A DNA stretch of 39,987 nt from Accumulibacter sp. (GTDB lineage: Bacteria; Pseudomonadota; Gammaproteobacteria; Burkholderiales; Rhodocyclaceae). Within the stretch, counting starts at the first letter, position 1; every line of letters starts with the position of its first letter. The DNA lies in assembly GCA_016789495.1 (NCBI GenBank), contig JAEUOJ010000146.1:1-39987 (forward strand), read 5' to 3'. The notes below the pieces were generated by a model. That model did no database searches. It had not been told where the DNA came from and worked only from the letters and a program-made list of their open reading frames with translations. This document shows positions 8,640 through 17,338 of this stretch, piece after piece. Position numbers and translations under genes: made by a program.

Positions 8640-9617
8640 TCAGGCATAGTGCGCGCCGTTTTGCTTGAAGCGCGTCAGAGAAAAAAGCGTCGCATGCGCG
8701 AAATCGTCGAGTTGCAGTCGCCTCCGCAAGGCGGCGATTTTCGCTTCGACCTCGGCACGCGCCTGACCGTGAATCATGCAGAACAAGTTGTAGGGCCACT
8801 GCGGCAGGACGCGCGGCCGCTGATAACACAGGGTGACCCCGTTTTCGCCGGCCAATCGCTCGCCGACCTCGGCCACCCGTTCGTCGGGAATGTCCTGCAC
8901 CAGCATGGCGTTGGCGGTGTAGCCGAGTTCGCGATGACGGACGATGACACCGAAGCGCTTGATGATCCCGTCGGCGCACCAGCGGCGAATCCGTTCAATC
9001 ACTTCGTTTTCGTCACAGCCTATTCGGCTGGCGAGCACCGCGAACGGCCGGATGAACAACGGCAGCCCTTCCTGCAAGGCCATCACCAAGCGCCGTTCGC
9101 GTTCACCGAGCGGCTCCGGCGGAACGAAAGCCTGTCGTTTGGCCAACACTTTCGGCGCCGCGGCGCGACCGTCGAGCGCGAAACCGAGATCGATATGGAA
9201 TTCGTGCAATAAGGGCAGAAGCAGCAGGGGCAGCCCGGTTTCCCGTTCGATGGCTTCGAGGGTCGCCTGCAGACGAGTCTCCGAGCCGGCGGTGACGACG
9301 AACCATAGGTTGTAAGTGTGCTCGCGCTCGTAGTTGTGGTTGACTTCCGGAAAGCGATTGACGATCGCTGCCACCGCCGCCAGCCGTTCCGGCGGCACGG
9401 CGAGCGCCACCAGCATGCTGGCGCCGATCCGTTTGGGAGCGAATACGGCGCCGACGCGGGCGATCTTGCCCTCGCGACGCAGGCCGTCGAGCAAATTCAG
9501 CACCACCCGCTCGGGAACGCCGAGACGGCGGGCGATTTCGGCGAAAGGCGCCGGCAACAACGGGAAATCACGCTGAAAGTCGTTCAGCAAGCGGAAATCG
9601 GGGGTCTGCTCGCTCAT
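8640..9617 (-). CDS. nirDL: Fused siroheme decarboxylase subunits NirD-NirL
   Basis: The 325-residue protein holds two tandem AsnC-like units. The first, about 1-155, has DFPLLPAPFAEIARRLGV and the HNYERE/YNLWFVV pair of NirD. The second, about 165-325, has GLPLFIRPFAVLASRIG and the QRPRVLPQWPYNLFCMIHG signature of NirL. It therefore corresponds to NirD and NirL joined in one chain, a fusion known in other denitrifiers. With NirG and NirH it decarboxylates siroheme. The start could be a TTG at 9626 that overlaps the nirF stop (TTGA), or the ATG at 9617. ATG is chosen because it is the stronger codon, but no good ribosome binding site decides it. The operon order is nirF, nirDL, nirG, nirH. 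Confidence 0.92.
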   Translation of the reverse strand: MSEQTPDFRLLNDFQRDFPLLPAPFAEIARRLGVPERVVLNLLDGLRREGKIARVGAVFAPKRIGASMLVALAVPPERLAAVAAIVNRFPEVNHNYEREHTYNLWFVVTAGSETRLQATLEAIERETGLPLLLLPLLHEFHIDLGFALDGRAAAPKVLAKRQAFVPPEPLGERERRLVMALQEGLPLFIRPFAVLASRIGCDENEVIERIRRWCADGIIKRFGVIVRHRELGYTANAMLVQDIPDERVAEVGERLAGENGVTLCYQRPRVLPQWPYNLFCMIHGQARAEVEAKIAALRRRLQLDDFAHATLFSLTRFKQNGAHYA

Positions 9618-9622
9618 GGCAT

Positions 9623-10789
9623 TCAAAAACCGGTCCGCTGCGCACGGCTGGTGAAAAAGATGCCGCTAGGCGCATCGACCGTTAACTCGCCAATCTGATT
9701 GAAGGTCGCGGTATCGTAGATCAGCACTTTGTTGTCGTCGCGCGCCGAGATCCACACTTCTTCGCCGCGCGGCGTGAATTCCATGTGCAACACCGCCCTG
9801 CCCGGTTGCAAGGTTTTCACCACCTGGCCGCTGAGGGTGTCAAAGACTTGCACCCAGCCATTGTCCGGAAAGGCGAAATTGATCCAGATCTGCCTGCCGT
9901 CGGGACGCGCCATCACGAACACCGGCTGCCCCTTGACCGGAATGCGACCGACTTCCCGCCAATCGCTACCAGAAACGATCAGCACTTCGTGACGGCCGAT
10001 CGCCGGCAGGTAGACGTTGCCCTGCGCCATCGACCAGCCACGCAGATGGGGCATCTTGAAGACGGGCAGTTTCTCCTGTCCGCGTCCGTAACCTTGCAGA
10101 ATCCGTCGGCTGCCGAGCTGAGGCTGCCAGGTATCGAGCCAGGCGACACCATCCTCGCCGAACAACCCAGCCAGATAATGACGGCCATCGGGAGTGACCA
10201 GACCATCATAAGGTTGACGGCCAGCGGGAAAACGCTCGGTCTTCGGATGGCGTGGATCGGAAAAATCGCTGAGCCAGATTTCGCCGCCTTCGAACAAGGC
10301 GTAGGCGAAGCGTTGTCCCGGCAGATCGGCGAGACCGACCACCTTGGAAAACTGCCCCGGCGCGTATTCGGCGGCGACATCGGCGAGCGGTTCAAGCGTC
10401 TCGGCATCGAAAGCACGGATGCCGCCGGGCGTGTAATTCTGGGCAACGACGATCCGGCCGTTTTGTGAAATCGCTCCGCCGATGGCGTTACCGGCCTGCA
10501 GCAGCCGCTTGACCAGTCGTGCCTCGAGCAGATCGACCTTGTTCACGCCACCATCTCGACCGAAGACGTAGGCGTAGCGGCCATCGCGGGAATAGACCAC
10601 CGAGGCGTGCGATAGGTCGCCCAGGCCGGCGACACGGGCATACGCCGCGCGGCGGCTGGTGTCGATCAGGGTGACCTGGCCGCTGCCGCGTTCGATGATC
10701 AGACCGAGATCGCCGGTGCCGCGCAACGACGGTCCGGAGCAAGCGCTAAGAAACAGAAAAGCCAGGCCGGCGAGGAGTTTGTAGATCAT
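9623..10789 (-). CDS. nirF: Heme d1 biosynthesis protein NirF (periplasmic lipoprotein)
   Basis: The 388-residue protein is related to the d1 domain of cytochrome cd1 and acts late in heme d1 synthesis in the periplasm. Residues 1-17 form a lipoprotein signal with lipobox LSAC, placing the lipidated Cys at 17, as in Pseudomonas NirF. Beta-propeller repeats follow, including SRDGRYAYVFGRDGGV near 70 and QNGRIVVAQNY near 112. The frame is open to 10870, but only the ATG at 10789 places the signal peptide at the N-terminus. It is the first gene of the nirF-DL-G-H cluster and is preceded by 140 bases holding an inverted repeat. No nirS or nirJ lies beside it, so the rest of the pathway must be encoded elsewhere. 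Confidence 0.94.
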   Translation of the reverse strand: MIYKLLAGLAFLFLSACSGPSLRGTGDLGLIIERGSGQVTLIDTSRRAAYARVAGLGDLSHASVVYSRDGRYAYVFGRDGGVNKVDLLEARLVKRLLQAGNAIGGAISQNGRIVVAQNYTPGGIRAFDAETLEPLADVAAEYAPGQFSKVVGLADLPGQRFAYALFEGGEIWLSDFSDPRHPKTERFPAGRQPYDGLVTPDGRHYLAGLFGEDGVAWLDTWQPQLGSRRILQGYGRGQEKLPVFKMPHLRGWSMAQGNVYLPAIGRHEVLIVSGSDWREVGRIPVKGQPVFVMARPDGRQIWINFAFPDNGWVQVFDTLSGQVVKTLQPGRAVLHMEFTPRGEEVWISARDDNKVLIYDTATFNQIGELTVDAPSGIFFTSRAQRTGF

Positions 10790-10822
10790 CACGATGAATC
10801 CAGCAAAAAACAGTCGACAAGC

Positions 10823-10888
10823 GGTCGATGACCGGCCAAGAAGCAGACCGGTTGTTGAAGGGGTACTCACACCCCAAGGTCATCGACC
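10823..10888. repeat. 11-bp inverted repeat with inner hairpin upstream of nirF
   Basis: GGTCGATGACC at 10823-10833 is the exact complement of 10878-10888. Inside lies a second small hairpin, GGGGT at 10860-10864 with ACCCC at 10871-10875. The structure sits between the HDOD gene stop and the nirF start, both on the minus strand. It could end HDOD transcription or form part of the nirF leader. There is no T tract, and no TTGAT-N4-ATCAA box for FNR/DNR-type regulators was seen in the gap. Confidence 0.5.
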
Positions 10889-10929
10889 CGACATGGTACG
10901 CTTCCCGACCCTCCGCGGGACGCCGTCGA

Positions 10930-12105
10930 TCAAAGTTCGATTGTTTCAGCGAAAGCCAAAGACTGCAACTGCGCGCGGTTGAAACGATCGGCGGTCAAAC
11001 CGAGCATCGCCGCTTGCTCGGCGATCGACACGCCGTCGCTGCTCTCGCTGGCGCGGACCAGATCGAGGAATGGCTGGTAACGGCCGCCATTGCCCAGCAA
11101 GGCGTCGATAATCGTCTCGGGTAAGCTCATCGTTTCGACAAGGGTTTCCATCGACACGCCGAACAGCGCGTCGAGTAGCGAAAATGCGCCTGTGAGAAAC
11201 AGATTGTCGTTTTCGGCGCGGTCGACCAGACCCTCGGCGAGCAGTTCCATCAACCGTGCGCGGACCAACGCGGTATGCATCATCGCCGGAGCCATCGGCG
11301 CCTTGCTGGCCGTAGACAGCAGCAACGACAACCAGCGGTTGAGTTTTTCGTAGCCGAGCAGGGTCACCGCGTGGCGGAAGGACTGGATTTCACAGCTCAG
11401 ACCCATTCCAGCCGAGTTGATGTAGCGCAACAATTTGTAGGAGATCGCCACGTCCTGTTTGAGCACGGCCTCGATCTCGCGAACGTCGGCATTGTTGCGC
11501 ACCAGGTTCAACAGCCGGATGAGGTTGGCCTGCGCCGGATTGAGCGCTTTGGCCGGCGTCGGCCCGGGCTTAGTGAAGAACCAACTGGCGGCGGCGGCAA
11601 GGCCACCATCCATGCAGGCATAGAAATCATCCGCCTGGTCGACGTTGAAAACAATGCCGATACCGTGGTTTCGGGTCCGCGCGGCAAGCAACTTGATCTG
11701 CGGCAAGCCCAACGTCTGTCGGTCGAAGCCGATGAATCGAAACGGCAGACCGGTGGCGAGCGCTTGCGGCGCGGCACGGTCGAAGTGCAGGCAGACCGAA
11801 GGTTGCCAGTCGCGCAATGCCTGGACCAGCTCGGGGCCATTGCCGGTGACCAGATCGTTGCCGCGGACTTCGAGGGTGACGTTTTCCGGCATGCTCCATT
11901 CGAGCAGAGTCGCTTCACAGACCTGAGCGCCGCAACCGACGAAAACCGGTTTTTCTCCCTTCGGCCACGCGTCGGCGACGGCACTCAGCGCCCGGGTGGC
12001 ATCGAGCAGGGTTGCGCCGTCACCGAAATGGAGTTGCAAGCGGGTGGCGATGATCCGACTCTGGCGATTGACCAGCGGCTGGCGGGAAATGAAGACGTCT
12101 GACAT
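10930..12105 (-). CDS. HDOD-domain signalling protein with degenerate EAL-like N-terminus
   Basis: The 391-residue protein has the YuxH-like architecture: an N-terminal region beginning MSDVFISRQPL that resembles a degenerate EAL domain, then an HDOD domain at about residues 190-390. HDOD landmarks are the helix with VLKQDVAISYKLLRYINSAG and SFRHAVTLLGYEKLNRWLSL. The classical EAL and Mg-binding residues are not evident, so phosphodiesterase activity is unlikely. Such proteins are signalling outputs with roles in stress and motility. The frame extends to 12162 and an ATG at 12111 is also possible, but the ATG at 12105 fits the family start, with AAGG about ten bases upstream. It precedes nirF by 140 bases; any link to denitrification is unproven. 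Confidence 0.87.
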   Translation of the reverse strand: MSDVFISRQPLVNRQSRIIATRLQLHFGDGATLLDATRALSAVADAWPKGEKPVFVGCGAQVCEATLLEWSMPENVTLEVRGNDLVTGNGPELVQALRDWQPSVCLHFDRAAPQALATGLPFRFIGFDRQTLGLPQIKLLAARTRNHGIGIVFNVDQADDFYACMDGGLAAAASWFFTKPGPTPAKALNPAQANLIRLLNLVRNNADVREIEAVLKQDVAISYKLLRYINSAGMGLSCEIQSFRHAVTLLGYEKLNRWLSLLLSTASKAPMAPAMMHTALVRARLMELLAEGLVDRAENDNLFLTGAFSLLDALFGVSMETLVETMSLPETIIDALLGNGGRYQPFLDLVRASESSDGVSIAEQAAMLGLTADRFNRAQLQSLAFAETIEL

Positions 12106-12225
12106 ACGCATCGAACCTTGCAAAAGAATCCCAGGAGCCCGTCGGGCTGGACACGGCGCCACTGCGCCGGTGGGAAAAGCGCTCTCCCACTCGGCTCGAA
12201 ACGATCGCTCAAGCCCGACAGCGGC

Positions 12226-13242
12226 CTAGCAGCCAGCGAAATCGAACGCGTCGGCAAAGAATTCATCAGCGGGCAGATGACCCCGACCGATGAACTCCCG
12301 CCTGGCGACCTCGATCATCGCCGGCGCACCACAAACATAGACCTGATTGCCCGAAAGATCCGGGTAGTCGGCCAGTACCGCCTCATGCACCAGACCACGG
12401 CGGCCAAGCCAAAGATCAGCGGCGGGTGAGTCGGAAAGCACTGGCGTAAACCTTATGTTAGTGTGGTCGACAGCCCATTGTTCGGCAAGTTGGCGCATGT
12501 ACAACCCGATGCCAGTACGAGCGCCCCAGAACAGGTGTAGCCGCCGCCGACTGCCGCGAGCGATCGCCTCTTCGATGATCGCCTTGATCGGCGCAAAGCC
12601 GGTGCCGCCGGCGACCAGCAGCGCCGGCTTGTCCGGGTCGTCGCGCAGGAAAAAGCCGCCCAAAGGACCGCGCAGACGAAGAATGTCGCGTTCCTTCATC
12701 GCTTCGAAGACGTGCCCGGTGAACCGCCCGCCAACGATGTGACGAATATGCAGTTCCAGCATTCCGTCGCCGCGTGGCCGATTGGCCAGCGAAAAAGCGC
12801 GGCGGTGGCCTTCGGGCAACAAAATGTCTACGTACTGGCCGGCGAGATACGACCAGTTCCCGCCGGCCGAGATCTTCAACTCGACGATCATCACCTCTGG
12901 CGCGATACGGGTCAGCCGGTGCACGCGCGCCGGGAAGATTTTCGGCGGCGCACCAACCGACAACGCCGCCTGGGGACAATCGATCACCAGATCGCTGCGC
13001 GCCCGGGCGCAGCAGAGCAGGATCGTTTGCGCGGTCGCTTTGGCTTCGTCGAGCAGTGCCGTCGGCGGTTTGAGATAGTCGATCTGGCCGTCGAGAAGTT
13101 TGGCCCTACAACTGCCGCAAAGGCCATCCCGGCAGTTGTAGGGCAGACTGAGCCCTTGTCGTAGCGCGGCATCGAGGACGGTTTCGTCCGACGCGGTCAT
13201 GATCGACTGTTTGCTCGGCTCAAGGGTAACCCGGAAACCCAT
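12226..13242 (-). CDS. 2Fe-2S ferredoxin/FAD/NAD(P)H reductase
   Basis: The 338-residue protein is a three-domain electron-transfer reductase. A plant-type ferredoxin domain at 1-92 carries C37, C42, C45 and C77. An FAD-binding domain follows, with RAFSLANRP near 167. A NAD(P)-binding domain begins with LLVAGGTGFAPIKAIIEE near 230 and ends with YVCGAPAMIE. Betaproteobacterial members are often named CDP-6-deoxy-delta-3,4-glucoseen reductase by similarity to AscD. No deoxysugar gene lies nearby, so that name should not be taken as a function. GGGAGAG just before the ATG at 13242 supports the start. The gene diverges from the SDR gene with 38 bases between them. Its redox partner is not in the window. 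Confidence 0.88.
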   Translation of the reverse strand: MGFRVTLEPSKQSIMTASDETVLDAALRQGLSLPYNCRDGLCGSCRAKLLDGQIDYLKPPTALLDEAKATAQTILLCCARARSDLVIDCPQAALSVGAPPKIFPARVHRLTRIAPEVMIVELKISAGGNWSYLAGQYVDILLPEGHRRAFSLANRPRGDGMLELHIRHIVGGRFTGHVFEAMKERDILRLRGPLGGFFLRDDPDKPALLVAGGTGFAPIKAIIEEAIARGSRRRLHLFWGARTGIGLYMRQLAEQWAVDHTNIRFTPVLSDSPAADLWLGRRGLVHEAVLADYPDLSGNQVYVCGAPAMIEVARREFIGRGHLPADEFFADAFDFAGC

Positions 13243-13280
13243 GCGCTCTCCCTATGGTCCGATTCCGGTAAAATCACGCG

Positions 13281-14180
13281 GTGCAGAACTTATTGATCGT
13301 CGGATGTGGTGACATCGCCCAGCGGCTGCTGCCGCGGCTGCGTCGTCGTTACCGTGTTTTCGCCCTGCTGCGTGATTCCGGACAGTGTGCCTTCTGGCGC
13401 GAGCACGGTGCCGTGCCGATCGTCGCCGACCTCGATCAGCCCGCCAGCCTGCGGCGGATCACCGGTCTGGCACAACTGGTCATCCACCTGGCGCCGCCGC
13501 CCGAAGCCAAAAACCGTCCGTTAGACCGCCGTGACCCGCGCACCAAGCAATTGTTGGCGGCACTGGCACGCCAAGCCAGTCTACCACAGCGCATCGTCTA
13601 CATAAGCACCAGTGGCGTCTATGGTGATTGCCACGGTGAACGGATCGATGAGACCCGGCGCCTCCGGCCAACCACGGCGCGGGCCTACCGACGGGCGGAT
13701 GCCGAGCGTCAATTACGCGCTTTCGGCCAACGCGGCGTGGTGGTCAGCATCTTGCGGGCACCGGGGATTTATGCTGCCGATCGTTTGCCGATCGAACGCT
13801 TGCGCCGGGGACTGCCGGTGTTGCGGGCCGAGGAGGATGTATTCACTAATCATATCCATGCCGAAGATCTGGCTAATCTGACGCTGGCCGCGCTACGCCA
13901 TGGCCGCGCCAATCGCACGTACAATGCCAGTGATGATTCGCAGATGGCGATGGGCGACTATTTCGATCTGATCGCCGATCGCTTTGGCTTGCCACACCCG
14001 CCGCGGCTGACGCGACAGGATGTGCAGGCTGGAATTTCCCCGCAGCAATGGTCGTTCATGAACGAATCGCGGCGCTTGCGTAACGATCGACTCAAAAACG
14101 AATTGCGCGTCCGCTTGCGCTATCCGCATGTCCGCGACGGGATCGAAGCGGCGTGGCAGGAGACCATGAAGCGATGTTGA
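13281..14180 (+). CDS. NAD(P)-dependent SDR/epimerase-like protein, YeeZ-type
   Basis: The 299-residue protein begins with a GTG codon and a Rossmann strand-turn, LLIVGCGDIAQRLLPRL, the glycine motif that binds NAD(P). YISTSGVYGDCHGERIDE near residue 108 and the AYRRADAERQL segment are typical of atypical or extended SDRs related to E. coli YeeZ. In the latter segment the usual YxxxK catalytic pair appears degenerate (YRRAD). This suggests a binding role or altered chemistry. The substrate is unknown. The gene starts a plus-strand set: hemJ begins inside its last codons, with the ATG at 14174 against the TGA at 14178-14180, so the two are co-translated. Family assignment is good; function is unknown. 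Confidence 0.85.
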   Translation: MQNLLIVGCGDIAQRLLPRLRRRYRVFALLRDSGQCAFWREHGAVPIVADLDQPASLRRITGLAQLVIHLAPPPEAKNRPLDRRDPRTKQLLAALARQASLPQRIVYISTSGVYGDCHGERIDETRRLRPTTARAYRRADAERQLRAFGQRGVVVSILRAPGIYAADRLPIERLRRGLPVLRAEEDVFTNHIHAEDLANLTLAALRHGRANRTYNASDDSQMAMGDYFDLIADRFGLPHPPRLTRQDVQAGISPQQWSFMNESRRLRNDRLKNELRVRLRYPHVRDGIEAAWQETMKRC

Positions 14181-14590
14181 TCGTCAAGATCCTGCATTTG
14201 TGGATGGTGGTCAGCTGGTTTGCCGGGCTATTCTACCTGCCGCGGATTTTCGTGAACCTGGCGATGGTGCCGGTGGATAGTGTCGCCGAACGCGAGCGTT
14301 TGCTGCTGATGGCAGGCAAGCTCTATCGTTTCATGACTCCGCTCGGCGTGCTGGCGGTAGTCTTCGGCTTGTGGTTGTGGTTTGGTTTCGGCTTTACCGG
14401 CGGCTGGCTACACCTCAAGACCACGTTGGTGGTGCTGTTGCTCGCTTACCATTTTTATTGCGGACGGCTGTTGCGCGACTTCGTGACCGGCCGCAACCGA
14501 CGGAGCCACGTCTGGTTCCGCTGGTTCAACGAGCTGCCGGTCGTGCTTCTGCTGGCGGCCACCTATCTGGCGGTTGTCAAACCGTTCTAG
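14174..14590 (+). CDS. hemJ: Protoporphyrinogen IX oxidase HemJ-like membrane protein
   Basis: The 138-residue, four-helix membrane protein has the HemJ (UPF0093) pattern: KILHLWMVVSWFAGLFYLPR with H8, then LHLKTTLVVLLLAYH with K82, and a C-terminal NELPVVLLLAATYLAVVKPF. The His and Lys correspond to the conserved heme-binding and functional positions of the family. HemJ oxidises protoporphyrinogen IX to protoporphyrin IX in the inner membrane during heme synthesis. The frame is open from 14153, but the ATG at 14174 gives the family start and overlaps the upstream SDR stop. Some pipelines call such proteins CopD family. The location a few kilobases from the heme d1 genes may be chance. Confidence 0.85.
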   Translation: MLIVKILHLWMVVSWFAGLFYLPRIFVNLAMVPVDSVAERERLLLMAGKLYRFMTPLGVLAVVFGLWLWFGFGFTGGWLHLKTTLVVLLLAYHFYCGRLLRDFVTGRNRRSHVWFRWFNELPVVLLLAATYLAVVKPF

Positions 14591-14608
14591 TCCCTACGGG
14601 AGAGTCCG

Positions 14609-15781
14609 TTGGAAAACTTCTTTGCCAGTTGTCCGCGTGGACTGGAACTCGTGCTGGCCGACGAATTGCTCGCCGCCGACGCTCGCCAGGTGCAACCGAT
14701 TTCCGGCGGCGTGCACTTCGTCGGCGATTGGCCATGCTGTTATCGGGTCAACCTGACGTCACGGATCGCCACCCGCGTTTTGTGGCGCGTCGAGCAGGCT
14801 CGCTACGCCAAGGAGGATGATATCTATCGACTGGCACTGGCAACGCCCTGGCCAAAGTGGTTCACCTATGAACAGAGCATCCGGGTCGACGTCAATGCCG
14901 TGAAATGTCCCTTGAAAAGCTTGGAGTTCGTCACCCTGCGCATCAAGGACGCGATCTGCGATCGCTTTCGCCGGGACACCGGACGTCGTCCGGACGTCGA
15001 TACCCGACAACCCGAGATACGCGTGCAGGGTTTCGTCAGCGCCGACGAATGCATACTTTATCTCGACACCAGCGGCGCACCGTTGTACCAGCGCGGCTAC
15101 CGGCAAAAAACCGTAGACGCGCCGTTGAAGGAGAATCTCGCCGCCGGCATCCTGCGACTTACCGGTTGGCAAGCAACGCAACCCCTGCTCGACCCGATGT
15201 GCGGCAGCGGCACCTTTCTGATCGAAGCGGCGATGATCGCTCTCGGTATCGCCCCCGGCGCCCGTCGGCCGTTTGCCTTCCAGAAACTGCGCGATTTTCA
15301 GCCCGCGCTCTGGCAAAAAATGCTCGCCGACGCCCAAGTCGCCGAACGGCCGGCGCTCGCGCTACCACTTTTCGGCAGCGACCAGTCGCCAGCGGCGGTG
15401 CGGGCGACGATGGCCAACCTCGACCGTGGCGGCTTGCTGGCTTCGGTGACGCTGACCACCGCTGATCTCCTGACGATCGAGGCGCCGGCCGCCGGCGGCG
15501 TGCTGGTGGCCAATCCACCCTACGGCGAACGCGTTTCCGACCAAACGGAACTGGCGGCGTTCTATCCCTTGCTCGGCAACGCGCTCAAACGGCACTTTGC
15601 CGGTTGGCGTTGCTTCCTGATCAGTTCCGACCGGCAACTGCCGAAACTGATCCGGTTGACACCCAGCAAACGTACCCCGCTGTACAACGGCGCGCTCGAA
15701 TGTCGGCTGTACGAATTCCGGATGGTTGCCGGCAGCAATCGCCAGACCGACGACAAAACAACCCATTCGCCCGGAGACTGA
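14609..15781 (+). CDS. rlmL: 23S rRNA guanine-N2 methyltransferase, RlmL-like (THUMP + MTase)
   Basis: The 390-residue protein has an N-terminal ferredoxin-like/THUMP region at about 1-155, then a SAM-dependent methyltransferase. SAM motif I is DPMCGSGTFLIEAAMI near 197, and the catalytic NPPYGERV lies near 300. This corresponds to the N-terminal half of E. coli RlmL, which methylates G2445 of 23S rRNA. The C-terminal RlmK half found in the E. coli fusion is absent. TTG at 14609 is the likely start: GGGAGAG lies just upstream, 18 bases after the hemJ stop. The protein ends in a polar tail (RQTDDKTTHSPGD). The target is inferred from the family; other THUMP methyltransferases of this group modify different guanines. 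Confidence 0.87.
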   Translation: MENFFASCPRGLELVLADELLAADARQVQPISGGVHFVGDWPCCYRVNLTSRIATRVLWRVEQARYAKEDDIYRLALATPWPKWFTYEQSIRVDVNAVKCPLKSLEFVTLRIKDAICDRFRRDTGRRPDVDTRQPEIRVQGFVSADECILYLDTSGAPLYQRGYRQKTVDAPLKENLAAGILRLTGWQATQPLLDPMCGSGTFLIEAAMIALGIAPGARRPFAFQKLRDFQPALWQKMLADAQVAERPALALPLFGSDQSPAAVRATMANLDRGGLLASVTLTTADLLTIEAPAAGGVLVANPPYGERVSDQTELAAFYPLLGNALKRHFAGWRCFLISSDRQLPKLIRLTPSKRTPLYNGALECRLYEFRMVAGSNRQTDDKTTHSPGD

Positions 15782-16084
15782 GCCTGGCCAGGCCTGTCGT
15801 TTTCCCCGGCCGTTGGCAAGATTTCAACGAGTCGAGTGACTGGCCAAAACATGCGGACACTTGCCCTTTGCCCAGCGGGTCTCCGGCCGAAAGCTGCACC
15901 CGGCGTCGGCGCGGCGCATTGACAACGTGTTCCCGAAACCGGTAAACAGTGTTAAAGACCGCCAGGTCCGTATCGGATGCGCACCCCGGCCGCAACGGTC
16001 GCCCCCGCCCCCGGTTTTCGGAAATTGTTTTTAAAGTCGAGCGGTGTTTATACTTGCCTCGCCGCGCCACTGGAGATTATCCCG
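15782..16084. other. Intergenic region upstream of yqhD-like gene
   Basis: This 303-base gap follows the rRNA methyltransferase gene. Its left part shows no gene and no clear terminator. The right part holds promoter candidates for the alcohol dehydrogenase gene. A weaker one is TTGACA at 15919-15924 and TAAACA at 15943-15948 with an 18-base spacer. The better one near 16025-16054 is listed separately. Open frames on the minus strand here are low-complexity and have no recognisable domain. Confidence 0.5.
16025..16054 (+). promoter_or_regulatory. Candidate sigma-70 promoter of the yqhD-like gene
   Basis: TTGTTT at 16025-16030 and TATACT at 16049-16054 are separated by 18 bases. A start about seven bases after the -10 box would give a leader of only some 24 nt before the ATG at 16085, just enough for the GGAG ribosome binding site. 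The match to consensus is good at -10 and moderate at -35. Confidence 0.5.
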
Positions 16085-17242
16085 ATGCTCAATTTCACTT
16101 TCCATAACCCGACCAAAATTGTTTTCGGCACCAATGCCATCGAGCGTATCGACGAATTGCTGCCTGCCGATGCCCGGGTACTGATCCTGCTCGGTGGCGG
16201 CAGCGCCCGCCGCAATGGCACCCTTGGCGAAGTACGCGCGGCGCTCGGCGAACGCGAGGTCCAGGAATTCGACGGCATCGAAGCCAACCCGACTTACGAA
16301 ACACTGATGCGCGCCGTCGAGCAGGTTCGACGCGAAAAGCTCGACTTCCTGCTCGGTGTCGGTGGGGGCTCGGTGATCGACGGCAGCAAATTCGTCGCCG
16401 CCGCCGTGCCGTTCGAGGGGGACCCCTGGCAGATCATGCTTTCGCATGGCGCCGAGGTGCGGCATGCCCTGCCGCTGGCCAGCGTGCTGACCTTGCCGGC
16501 GACCGGCTCGGAGATGAACTGCGGTTCGGTGATCACGCGCCACGAAAGCAAGACCAAACTGGCTTTCCTCAATCCGCGGGTCTATCCGGTATTCTCGATC
16601 CTCGATCCGACCAAGACTTACACCCTGCCAGCGCGACAGATTGCCAACGGCATCGTCGACGCCTACGTCCATATCGCTGAACAATACCTGACCTATCCGG
16701 TATACGGCAGGGTTCAGGATCGCTTTGCCGAAGGGCTAATGCAGACATTGATCGATATCGGCCCGCGTTGCTTGAACGAGACGGAGAATTACGAGTTGCG
16801 CGCCAACATGATGTGGGTGACCACCATGGCGCTCAACGGGCTGATAGGCGCTGGGGTGCCGCACGATTGGGCGACCCACATGCTCGGTCACGAGATCACC
16901 GCTTTGCACGAAATCGACCACGCGCGAACGCTGGCCATCGTCCTGCCGTCGATGTTGCAAGTCCGTCGTCAGCAGAAACGCGCTAAAGTGTTGCAATACG
17001 CCGACCGCGTCTGGCAGCTGCGCGATGGTGACGAAGAGCAACGGATCGATCAAGCGATACGCCGCACCGCTGAGTTTTTCGAGAGCCTCGGCATCCCGAC
17101 CCGTTTTTCCGCCTACGGCCTCGGTACCGAAGTGATCGAGCCCCTGGTCGAACAACTGGTCGCGCACGGGATGACCGAACTCGGCGAACATCGGGACATC
17201 ACACCGGAAATCAGCCGACGGGTCTATCACGGGGCCTTGTAA
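16085..17242 (+). CDS. yqhD: NAD(P)H-dependent iron-type alcohol/aldehyde dehydrogenase, YqhD-like
   Basis: The 385-residue protein is almost the same length as E. coli YqhD (387). GGGS at 37-40 and GVGGGSVIDGSK at 91-102 bind the nucleotide. The metal ligands D192, H196, H265 and H279 line up with D194, H198, H267 and H281 of YqhD at a constant offset of two. YqhD reduces a wide range of short-chain and peroxidation-derived aldehydes with NADPH, so a detoxifying role is likely. The frame is open from 15977, but the ATG at 16085 has GGAG upstream and gives the family start MLNFTFHNPTKIVFG. It appears to have its own promoter. Whether the true substrate is butanal-like or methylthioacetaldehyde-like cannot be told. 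Confidence 0.9.
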   Translation: MLNFTFHNPTKIVFGTNAIERIDELLPADARVLILLGGGSARRNGTLGEVRAALGEREVQEFDGIEANPTYETLMRAVEQVRREKLDFLLGVGGGSVIDGSKFVAAAVPFEGDPWQIMLSHGAEVRHALPLASVLTLPATGSEMNCGSVITRHESKTKLAFLNPRVYPVFSILDPTKTYTLPARQIANGIVDAYVHIAEQYLTYPVYGRVQDRFAEGLMQTLIDIGPRCLNETENYELRANMMWVTTMALNGLIGAGVPHDWATHMLGHEITALHEIDHARTLAIVLPSMLQVRRQQKRAKVLQYADRVWQLRDGDEEQRIDQAIRRTAEFFESLGIPTRFSAYGLGTEVIEPLVEQLVAHGMTELGEHRDITPEISRRVYHGAL

Positions 17243-17338
17243 GCGGTCGATGAGCGGGCCTATCAAACGATTCGGAACGTCAGGGTCCGGTAATAGCGGC
17301 GCGAAACCCGTGGCTGGCCGATTTTTTTCCGGACACCG

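Noticed and set aside
10790-10929. FNR/DNR box upstream of nirF
   Set aside because: No TTGAT-N4-ATCAA or close variant lies in the gap; partial TTGAT-like strings are within the HDOD coding region.
12226-13242. CDP-6-deoxy-delta-3,4-glucoseen reductase as a functional name
   Set aside because: The domains fit a generic 2Fe-2S/FAD/NAD reductase, and there are no deoxysugar genes around it.
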